Source of the DNA: Cymbomonas tetramitiformis
Taxonomy: Eukaryota; Chlorophyta; Pyramimonadophyceae; Pyramimonadales; Pyramimonadaceae
DNA length: 64,000 bases
Assembly (NCBI GenBank): GCA_001247695.2
Contig: LGRX02024627.1
Location: 1-64,000 of the forward strand
Direction: 5' to 3'
The translations under genes were made by a program, and so were the position numbers. The notes under the pieces were generated by a model. The model ran no database searches and was not told where the DNA came from. It saw only the letters and a list, made by a program, of their open reading frames with translations. Of the stretch, positions 31,843 through 43,800 are shown piece after piece (the first letter of the stretch is position 1; each line of letters starts with the position of its first letter).

Positions 31843-34800
31843 CTGTTGCATCAGTCACACACAAGCAATTGTCTGCCGAGTCTCATAACAACAATAGATT
31901 ATTAAGTGGCTTTAGAGCGGATCGAGCGGTTATGCAATTAGAAAACATGAAATGGTAGGAAAACGTGATAAACGTTTAGGAATGCTCTCAGGTGGCATGC
32001 CTCTCCAGTGGCTAAGACTGTGCAGCCGTCATGCAAGCTGCAGGGATGCGACCGGGGCGAATACACAACTCTCTCACACAGCCAGCATCTCGCTCGGCAC
32101 TGCACGGATATTATTTATATGTGCACTATCGGGCAAGCGCCGTGTTTCTGCATTGGTTGAGCGGCAACATCATCACCTGCCAGATCAATTCCGATGTCGT
32201 CTGGGCCAAGGGGGTCCTCATTGCCGAGCGGGTTGTCGTAACTCTTGAAGCCGTCCGACAAACTGCCCCGTGGTTGCATTGCGATCGATGCTGGTGCCGG
32301 CATTGCCACCGGCACTTCATTATCTGAGTGCTGTTGACCAGAAGGTGGTGCAATGTCAAAACCGCCTTCCACACCAAACGCGTCATTATCTGTTTATTGC
32401 ACCCAGCGCCACCCGCCCGCCAAGCATAATATTCATCACACAGAACTACAGTACCACTTCATCATAATGATGATAATTAGATAGCTAGAATTCTTATCAA
32501 GTTTATATGGTTTATGGCGTGTACGAGGTCGCTGACAGATCCGTGAAGAATCACAGGGAACACTCCCACACACTCATACCCACTCCTCACACAGAGTCCG
32601 GCAGCTCTCCTTTGCACTTGTGCACGGGGTCGCGGGGATGCTTATTCCACGGACTTAGGGGAGGTGCCCGACCAGTTTTGGAATTCAGTACAGGGTTATT
32701 TGCAAAAAGCGAGCGTAAACTTTCATTCTCAAAAGATATAGCAGTTCGCAGCTTGAAACGCCACGAACTTTAGCGCCCAATCATTACTGATTGGGCAGTC
32801 TAAGTGAAAGTTCACTAAATAGAGTCTGACGTGCCACTGTCGAGTTCATAACGACTGCAGTGACACGTCTGCGATGGGCCGACGAACTATTACACACTGT
32901 GTCTTGCCGATGGTCATCATATGATCCAACGGCCACGATTAGTTCAGCAGATCTAGATCTAGATCTAAGGGTTTCATAGGGTTTCTTCAGGGTTCCTTCA
33001 GGGTTTGAGCATCCTGACTGCTGTGCAAGGCCTAGACAGTCATGCTTTACATCAAACTGATCAGCAGACACTGCAGATTCCAACAACCAGGGGCAGTTGG
33101 CGCAGCGCTGGCGGGGCTGTGGGATGAGGAGTAGGTGCTCCCAGTCTTGCTCGTGGGGAAGAGGTGGCTCAACGGTGTAGAGTGGGCGAGGAGCAGTTGG
33201 CACTGATGGACAGGGATTTGGAGGATGCAATTAAGGATGCAGACGATGCCGTGCCGGGCGGGCGGGATGGACAGGAGGGTGAGACACAAGGGTCTGGGGG
33301 GACGTGGCATGGATAGTCCGGGCGGTCTTCGTTGCAGGGCGGAAAGGATGGGGGCGTTAGGCACTGGGGCGCGGGGGTGGGTGGGGATGCCAGACCCCAT
33401 TCAGCCCCGGTTTAGGCCGCAGGCGGAATTGGCATGCATGCGGCTTCTTCGTGGTGGGAGTCGGCGGACTCATGCGGGAGAGAGGTATGCAGAGGTGACA
33501 GGGGCGCTGGGGACGAAGGTTTTGGATGGGGGCTTGGGGGGATCATGGCGAACGACCCAGCCAGTCGGAGAAGAGTTCTGGTCTTCTGGTGGAGGCGGCA
33601 CCGAGGCTGGAAGGCTGGTAACAAAGCTCTTAGGCAGTATAAAAGACATCTTTCGGGGCGAGTGGCCCGCTAAGCGTCAGAGCATGGAGGAGGAAGGCTG
33701 TCAGTGAGCAAGGGGAGCCGACGAGGGTGGCTTCGGTGGCCGTGACCCAGGCAGGGCCTAGGCACAAGGGGGTCCCAAGGTGATGGGATCGGTGAGTGCA
33801 AGTGCGGCCAGCCAAGGGGCATCGACCCACATCCTCAGCGTGGATAACTCACATCCTGATGGAGGCAGATGACCCGCTATCACCATTCTCGGAGAGGGAG
33901 TTTTCCCGCAGGAGCGAGGAGCCAATTGGGGCAGCCGGGTGGCAGAGGTGTTGGAGGAAATGATTGCTGTACAAAGCCGGATCGGGCTGGCAACCTAGGT
34001 GCATGCGGGAATGGAGGGGAGCGGAGGGGTGGCCGATGCGGATGATATATAATATCAAGATACGAGTTACCAATAGTCAACCACGGCATAAAAGTTGCAT
34101 ATTCTAGATCAGAAGTCATATGTAATTTGAGTATGTGCTCAAGTATGGTTAAGTACGGGAGACGCCTAGGGGCACTTCGCTGGCATAGCGCAACATGCCA
34201 AGGTACGGGCAATGCTAAGGGCCATTTGCACAAAGCGTCCGAGTTCATAAATCGTGGGATATACTCGTTTTAAGTTCGTGCTTAAACATGGTTAAGTATG
34301 ACGGCGGCTGAGCGGAACCGACCCTTACTTTTCGGTACTGTGCGTGGTCAATTTGATCCCTGAAGTGCGCAAAAACAATTAGATCAATTTGGGCGAGCTA
34401 ATCATCATTATTAAAAAAATGCATCACTCCAAAAACACCAGCACATCATTTACATACAAATGGCAATATTTTTGAAAGCGTTGTGCAAATGTCCCTTAGT
34501 GTTACCCGTACCTTGATGCAGCTCCTGCGAGCCTGTGTGTACGTGGTGGTGGCCTTCGTGACCTTCGGCAGGCCGCAGACAGGTGCGGCGATACTACGGG
34601 GGATCGAATCTGCTGCGGGGTGGCAGTCAGCTCCCGGTGGTGCTGCAGAAGGAGAAGGGCAAGAACCACCATCCAGCGAAGAGGAGGAATTTCATCCCGG
34701 TGGACGGGGTGACAGGCCTACACGAGCTACTAGAGCTGTGGGAGACGGCTTGAGATGAATCGTGGCTGCGGGGTGCACCGACAAGGCCATCCAGGACAGC

Positions 34801-37800
34801 GGGCACGGACAGCTACTGATAGAAGACTGCCGCGGGAATCCGCCAAGCACAATCATCAAGGCCGACGTGGCCAACGAGCGGATCGGAGGAGCCCTACGAC
34901 ACGTGAGCTATGTGCCTCCCGAGGGAGGGCACTACACAGCCCACAGCACCCGAAAGGGTGCGGCAACATGCTCACGTCCAGTGGCTGTGGCGATGGAGAA
35001 GGTGTTATGTGCAGCTTCGGAGGGTGGAGCCAGCTATCGTCGGCAGTGCTGGCGTACATTGACCCCATTGCAGCGGTGGACGAAGACATGTCTTTCTACT
35101 TCGGGTGGTTGGCACCGGGATGGCAAGGGAGAAGTGCTGTGCAATATTTCAGGCTGCATAATTACCGGTAAAATGCTGAAGGGGTCTGGTAATACCGGGT
35201 AATTCACCGGTATTACTTTCGATGGTAATACCGAGAATTTACCTCCAGTAGCTTGTTAAGCAACTTTCGCTCTGGTCATCCGATTGGGATTTTGAAGAGT
35301 GCAACATGACCAGAATGCCATTAGTTTTGAATTAATCAAGTTACTCATACGGTATCGGATCATTAACATACCATTATCGGTGGATCCATATTAGCAGACG
35401 TGCAGCAGCAGCAAGCCTTCTCCGCACGTCGAACCTCCATATGCCATGTGCTCAAGTTATCGGGTGCTAATTTATGATTTTCACTATCACATCAGAATCA
35501 AGGCTCTTCATGAATACTTTTCCATGATTATGAATAGTCCCTTTTCATTCTAATCATGATTTAATTAGTCGCACGTTCGCTGTAGTCATGATTTGATAAA
35601 TCACGCACCCTTAGTAATCATGATTTTGAATCATATGTAACATGTATGTATATAAACATCATATATATATATATATATATATCGATACGTATAATATGTA
35701 ACATGTATATATGTTACGGTATGAGCGCGCCGCTGGCATATGGCAGCCGATTTTGGTATGAGCGCGCCTGTACCAAAAAACTTGTTGGTATGAGCGCGCC
35801 TGTACCAGAATATTGTTGGTACAGGCGCGCTCATACCAAAGCGCGCTCATACCGTATCTAACATATATATATGCACATATAGGTTGCAATGTTGGCAATT
35901 CAGAGTTCAGACCGAAATTCAGATCGTAACGTAATTCAGACAAATTCAGACAAATTCAGATGAAAATGCATTTTAAGCGTAGTAGAGCCCTTTAATCGAC
36001 CTTGCGAGGCACGGGGCGAGATGTTAATGAGTAGGGACCCGCGACAAATGTTTAAGGTGTCGTTGGGCGTTGGTTGCGGGCCTTGCGGCGAGTGCATCGA
36101 AGAGGTTCTGCTGGACTCTATGAACCACCCCCTTACTGTCTTTCCATTTCACATCCTCCGACATCGACCCGGACGAGGGTGATGGTGAGGCCATCTCGCT
36201 GTGTGACGTCAAATAGGCCTACTGTATCCAGGTAGCATAGCAGGTGCGGTCTCGGCTCTGAATTTCAGTGCAAGTCTTTGCCGTGTCCTTCAAGAAATGC
36301 ACGAGTTCAGGCACGCCGACAAAATCTTTGAGATGACTAGGGTATGAGCCAATCGGAAATTCGAGATCGAAGATGCAAAATTGTCAGGTGGTCATATTTG
36401 GGTAAAATCGGGGTAATTCGATAAATGGCCATGGGTAATACCAGTTACCATGGTAATTTACCAGTAAATTCTTAAGTATGGGAGGTAAGACGACAATGGG
36501 GTCTGGTAATACCGGGTAAATTACCGGTAATTACCTTACCAGTAATTTACCAGAAAAATTTCCATGCAGCCCTAGCACTATTAGTGTAGAGTGACGACGA
36601 TATCTGTGACATGGCGGCGTTTAGAATCCGTGCGTAAAATAAATGTTTAAATCGGAGCTTGCGGAATTTTAGTGGTTTCTGCCACGTGTGACTCTCACGG
36701 TACAATTCCTAGGACGAGCCCGACAGTCGACAGTAATTACGGTTCGGGGCTCGTATCTAGCAACCCGAAACTGAAAAAAGCCCGGGAAGATCTGTTCCTT
36801 AAGCCTTCCCAGCCCACCCAACCCAGGAATCTATGTTCCTTTTGAGAAGACTAAACAGCATATATTATACCAGACTTTCACTAACCCTGGTAAGTCTGGC
36901 TGGGAGCTCAGACAGCCCCGGTCAGACAAAAACTACTATTGGTATAATACCGAGAAGCGATGACCGGATGACCAGCGGAGCAAGAACAGGAGGTACCGGA
37001 GATAATGCAGGACTTGCAAATAGCAGCAGCCGACGAAGAGAGGAAACACAAAGCAGGAGCTCCTCCAAGAAGTCAACACGCACAAGATGAGAAGGCAGCA
37101 GACCTATGCCAGCAAATGCGTCATCTCCGGGGAGACGAGCCGACATTTCGAACAAGCTCTTGAGAGTGTGTCCAAGATGCACGACTCACAAGGACACCAT
37201 TCAGGGGGAGGTACAGAGTATTTTGGCTGCAGCACCATACGGACACAAGATAGAGAAGAGGAACGAAATGGACATTATCATGCAGCAAGCCATGGGTCGT
37301 CTATGTGAAGGGCTGCCTGATAAAGCCCGCGGCGCATGTGCTGGGTTGATGCGGACACGAGGAGCGACGGAGGATGACAACGAAAATACCGGATGTAACC
37401 ACCGTCCTCAGGGCAAACTTAATGCGGGATTCAAGGAAGGACGGGTGTAGCAAAAACCCCCATGCCGGCAAGCAGCAAAGACAACCCGGCAAGTTGAAAA
37501 TAATGATGCCCGAGTGGGTACTTGACGAGAAGGCAGTGTAAAACGGATGGAAATGACACACTAGGACCAGCACACGGGGGAGACACCATACCGCACTGTG
37601 CGGACACACTTTAATGCTGGAGGGAACTGAAAGCAGGAGCTTCGGGCACGACTACGCAACGGAAAGGGCCAAAAACGATAGTACAATGATACACCTCATA
37701 GAAGTCGTATACACACTGGGCAAAGAATGAGAAAGAGCCCTCAAAGCTAAGATAGTATGCTCCGCTAGTCGAGCTACTAAAAAGCCACGGGTTCCAACAT

Positions 37801-40800
37801 AATACTTCCAAGCAAAGCTACACGTGATAGTGGTGGGGTCATACACGGCAACAACATACGCACATAGCAGACAAATATTAACAGAGCACCTGGAATTCAA
37901 CCAGAAAGATGCAGCACAATCACTTAGCGAGATACATGGCACGGCACCAGGATTTCGTGAAAAGTAGATACAATCATACTTCACCGGGAAAGAACGAACA
38001 GGAAATACCAAATGCAACTGAGATTGAAAAACGGGAAAGGGACAGAGAAAGCGAACAGCCTGAAGCCCCAAACACCCCGGAGGGGTGTAATAACTTTTTC
38101 TCTTTCTTTATACAGAGATCGGGCACTACAGCAATTTTATGGCTGCCTACTTGACTACATACGGTGGTGTGTGTGCACTAGCTAGATAGACACCAAGCAA
38201 CAATAAAGTGCTCAATAACAGGCGGCCAAGACCGCCCCAATATAGGTGTGCAGCATTCCACAGGTGTGATGCGCATTCAAGTGTCAAAGATGTGTCGGAC
38301 GCGCACGGGATATGTGTGCAGCGGGCGTCTATACCTTTAGCACTCTTATGTTCTTTGTACTTCTTCAAGCCAAACCATACACCACCACCAACAAGGGCAA
38401 TACCAGCCAATGCTCCGAAAACACCACCGACAATGGCACCGGTGTTGTCTTCTCCTCCGCCATCTCCGTTATCTCCTTTTTCTGCATTCCGTATAGGCAA
38501 AACACCAGTATTATCCCCTCCTCACACAACATACCATGCAGGCATGATTCTAGTGGATCGCCTAGCAAATCGGCAAAGCAACACGATGCGATATATATTC
38601 GTGCGTGCATGGTTATATATCGTTATGCAAATATCAACACCTCGTCGCCGACAATACGATTTCTGCGCATTGCCATTGCTTTCTCACATGTGTGCATGCG
38701 GTAGTCCATGCGGAATTACGAGTATTCTGCATTTAACAAATACTCTTGGGAGGAACTCATGAGAAAACTCCGACCCAGACAAACAACAACACCATGATTG
38801 TGAGCACACGCATCGTCTTTCAAAGCGATAGAGACGCTGTGTAGTCAAACCGTGGCAATGATCACCACTAACCTTTTAGGCTGTGACAACATCTCATGTC
38901 TAGATAATGAATTAGTAAACTAAAATGCAAGTTATCAGTGCACAGCATCTCTCTGATGAATACCAGCCAGCAAGCGAACGCACACGCAGTAAGAAATCAT
39001 AAAGAAGTCGCAACAACACGACTGGCACAAAATCTTCATAAGAAAAAACATCCCACTGACCTTTACAAAAGCAGGTTGTTATTTCATTGCAGCTGGCTTG
39101 AGATGGGTTGGCATAGCTGCTGAGGACCCCCTGGGACGCATCTCTGATTGGATCATTTACAACTGAACAACCACTTGGATAATGATTTCGAAGAGCTTCA
39201 ACAAACGTATCGACATCAACCACTGTAGCTTCTCCATCACAATCCTTCGAATCATCCGTTTCGTGCTCGGCACATATTGCTCGGAAGGCCTTTATACACT
39301 CGTCCATATCGGTGATATCGTCGTACCCGGCATCGGTGCAGCTACATTTCCCATTTGCGACTGCGGCATAACTAGATGCAGTGTACACGGTTTCATCAGT
39401 TGAGAAGTGTGGTGCATATTGCAGGTCTAACGAGAATGCGCTTGTGCATGTTGATGATGAGGTTGCATCTGCTTCCCCTGGTAAGAAACGCGAGCCCAAC
39501 CGCCACGCATAGTAAATGAGGTAGCAAGCTTGGTGTATGTATACATATCACACACATGCATACTATGCAGGGAGATAGTGGGGCCGCGGCATAGTACCTG
39601 TCACACATTCACACGGAATGAGTGCTAGCACACACCGTTACTCTGGCACTCATCCGGCCATCCGTACTTTTATACACCCATTCATCCAGATAAACAACAA
39701 ATGACTGTAGAATTTGGGGGGGGGATACATTTAGAATCTAGGAGCGGGCATTAATACAATAACGACATCATTGTTTAGATAGTTTGCTAGCGATGCCAGT
39801 TATTGATTCGATACAAACCTAGACGAGCCCATTTCTGCGAGGAGGTGGAAAATTCCTAATTGTCATTACTCCTCATAAATCCCAAAGCAACCCTAACTAA
39901 CTGTAAATGGCCATGCATAGTTAATTAATACCGTTGACACAGTGTCGCACATACCTTCTCAATGAAGCCAAAGCGGCTGCCACCTCTCTGGAGGCCGCGG
40001 GCCAAACCTACTTTTAGAGTTTCTTTTGCACATTGATCCACATGCCAAACGGCACACCGCTCGACTTCATTAATATAAATACTTCAAGTGTTGCGAGTAC
40101 GCCAAGCGGGCTTCGGGGCGGCACCCGGTGGACCGCTTCGCCTCAAAGCTCTCGCGACATGCCAAGAGGTACTGCAGCACATGGTACAGCCCGGGATACG
40201 AAGAAGCGGACTCGCTGACGTACAACTGGCAAGGGAAGATCGACTAGATCAACCCCCCGTGGGGTTTGCTGGACGAGGTGGCCCACAAGCTGCGGGAGGA
40301 GGGTGCAGCAGCCACGGTGGTGGCGCCTTACTGGCCGTGCAGGCGTACTTCAGGGAGCTGGAGGCGATGTCGGACGAGCTGGTGAGCATGCTCTGCTGTC
40401 AGCGGGGCCTCTTCAATCCCAGCGGAAGGGTGAGCATCGAGTAAAACGACGGGGAAGTGGAGTGCCTCGTATTAAACGAGGAGAGGTGCCGGATGCTGAC
40501 CATCAAGACCCCGGTGCAGAAGCAAGGGGCTCATCCGGCTCCGTGGAGACAGGCTCCGTTGCAGCACTGGGCCGGGGAGCTGGGGGAGGGTTCACTGGCA
40601 GGTCGGCGGCACAGATGCAGGCAGCAGCGATGCAACCATCGACAGCCGGCAACTACGAGAGACATTGGAGCATGTTTGTGGACTTTTGTGGAGTGGAGGG
40701 CCGAGACTGGATGCCGGCAACAGAGGCCACTATACTATTGTACGTAGCCTTCATGTTGCAGAAAGCTACGGTGAAGGGATCTTCATTCCCTGCAACCATA

Positions 40801-43800
40801 CCTCTACTTGGCCATCAACAGCTTCCACGAGGACTTCAGCTACCCCAGGCCTCCGAACTCAACGTAGTCGACCCGTACACGAAGCCCGTCTCTCTAACCA
40901 AAGGCTCCGAGAAGTATTTCGACTAGATATCCCGGTTGTATTCTTTTATATGGATATCGCTGGACAGCGGGGAAAGGCATGAGCACTGAGTGGTTCCCCC
41001 GCTTGCCCGTGTCAGTGCGGACAAGTTTGACTGCTAACAATGTTTATTACAGCCCCCCTGCTTCGCACCCTTGCTTGCATGTAGGTGTGTTGCAACTTAG
41101 GAGGAGGATATTGTGGGCAATCGTATGTGAGTTGCCCACCTACCCATGCCGCTTTGCATGCGTGTGCCGTTGATATTGTCCGTTGCAGCCCGCCCTGCTC
41201 CGCACCCTTACTTGTAGGTAGCATTATTGCAGACATACTTAGCGGCTTGAGGGGAAATGAAGAGAACCGGACTCAAGAATTCAAGACACCTTTGAAGAGA
41301 GATGTTCCGAGTATCTCAGCTCGACGGTGTTTCATGATCGAGCATACTTCATCACAGGTTTCTTGCTGCACCGAGACAATTAGAGCCTTAGCCTCGGTAT
41401 TAGACGGCATCGCTCCGTGAGATATTGTCATGTTACTCCCCGGCAAGGGTAGGGACCGCGGGTGCTAGCAACCGATCTAGTGAGGACGTTGTTTTCTTTT
41501 CGGGATTTCAACCCTGAGTGATGTAGAAGCATGCGGCCGGACGGCTATAAATGCATGCATCTTTGTCTTCCCACCTCTATCGAGTTGGTGTGCTCGATAT
41601 GACACTGTGACAGACAACTGGCACTGGGTCACTCGCTCGTTGTAGTCATATCTCACGTGTTCGATCTCGGTGTGAGACGACGGCTGTCTCTTTCCAGCTA
41701 CCTACATACATATTTGTCATATGTCTAATATGTAGCTCAAGTGATCCATTCACCTTTGACTCCAGGGTTCACTTATGTTGTGCTCCTGTTGTGTTGGAGT
41801 ATAGTCCGTCACAGGTTATTAGTCCAGCTAGTCATGGTAAGCCTGCACCAGTGCGATTGGTGTATATACGCTTACTTGTACCAATGATGTTATTGCAAGC
41901 CTGCCTATACCGAAATCGGCTGGGATATATCAACGGCTTGCTCATACATATCGTAATATATACACGAAGTACCAAGGAGCCGCTAGCATATGCCAGCCGA
42001 TTTTTTTGGCATGAGCTAGCCTGTGCTATCATCCCTAATTATCCCCCAGACCATCCCCAATCCCCCCTAGTACCCACCATAACCCCCAAACAATCCCCAA
42101 AATTTTCCCAAAGCATCCCTAATGACCACCCAAACCATTCCTCATAACCCCTAAGTCATACCCTGACACACCCCAAGCCATACCCCGACACTGCAATCCC
42201 CGCAGCAGCAGTGATGGCGCGCTCATGCCGATTGCCGCGTTCGCACAGGCTAGCTCATGCCAAAAGAATCGGCTGGCATCTGCCAGCGGCTCGATGATGG
42301 TGCCACGGGGGGGCCTTGTCAGTTGGCACAGGCTAACCTGTGCCAGTTTCACTGGCACAGGCTGGCCTATGCCAAAATCGGCTGGCATATGCCAGCGGCT
42401 CGCTGGTGCCGTAACACATATATATATATATATAACGACATTGTCATAATGTCACTACAGTGCGGGCCCGTTTTTAAGCACCAGTGTATTAAGCAATCAG
42501 CGCTGCATTTCTAGTGCCCTTCATATTTAGCAGGGGTGTATACATAAGCAATTTGCTTATTTTGCAGCCGTTGGGTCGAAAATGACTGTTGCTTATGAAC
42601 GGGCCTACACTGTAATGTCATATATCATCCGTTCATGTCTTGATGATGACTTCTTTTGCTATTTCTCTTTAGTGGTGGGCCTTTGACGGCCAGAGTTCCG
42701 TAAGCCTACAACCAGCGTCCCAAGTGCTGGTCAGGCTAGTCATTGATTGCTATAAAATTTGTATATAGGAGTAATTTAGTGTGGTGGAGTTAGACTGCAC
42801 AACGTCTCTACCATCTACGATACCACCCACTCCTTCAAAGGGCTGCCATGAGTGCTCACCATCCTCCTCGTCCGAGTCAGAGGCATCCAGTAGAGCTGGC
42901 ATAGTATCTGAAGCATAATCTTCATCATCCGAGCCAGAGGAATCACTGAGACCAGGCACACAGCCGAGTCTAGATAGTGTGTGACAGGCCCAGGCATGAT
43001 GGCCAGCAGCAACCCGTGCAGGTGTTGTGAAACTGACATCAGAGTCACCCAGTGCATGCACATGCTCAGGCAATGGGTGAGAAGAGAAGGCATGTTGAAA
43101 AGTAACCTGCTCAACACCATATACCACACAGGCATCCGGTGTGGTCCCAGAGGTATAATCTCCTGGATCCGAAAAGTCATCACCACGATGCGAAGAGCCC
43201 TCAGAGTCATAGCCACTGTGATCTGAACCGTCACTGCCATCAGACGAGGAGTCAAAGTCCCACTCATCCTCATAACCATATCCCAGCAAGGCCCAGAAGT
43301 CCTCAATCGCCTTCACCGTGTCTCGAGTAACCATACTGAGTAAAGTCACCCATGACTGCAGCTTCTCAAAGGACCCTCGTACCATGACCGGCTCCTTCTC
43401 AAGCAGACGCTGCAGTAGACCGAGCTGCTCCGCCACAAGGTGCTTGGCACACTCCATCTTCTCTTGGCACACCACTCTGCCATCAGCAGGAAAGTGAGGA
43501 TCTTCCAGCACCTTCAATGCCCTGTCCGACACTTCCACAGAGCCACTCATGAACATACTATGCACATACTGGACGTCCGAAGTGTACCATGGCTGCCTGG
43601 GGGATATCTGATACCCAGGCCCAAGATGTTGCTCCCTTCCTGCCTCCCATAGGGCTTGGGTAGGATCAAGCTTCCTCCCAGGCAGAGCTGTGCACAGAGT
43701 ATCAATGTAGACAAACGAGTCGTACACCGGAGCCACAGGGAAATACTTGTGCTTGTTCAATAAGAACTGATGCTTATTGGGTTGATAGGGGTGTGACTTC

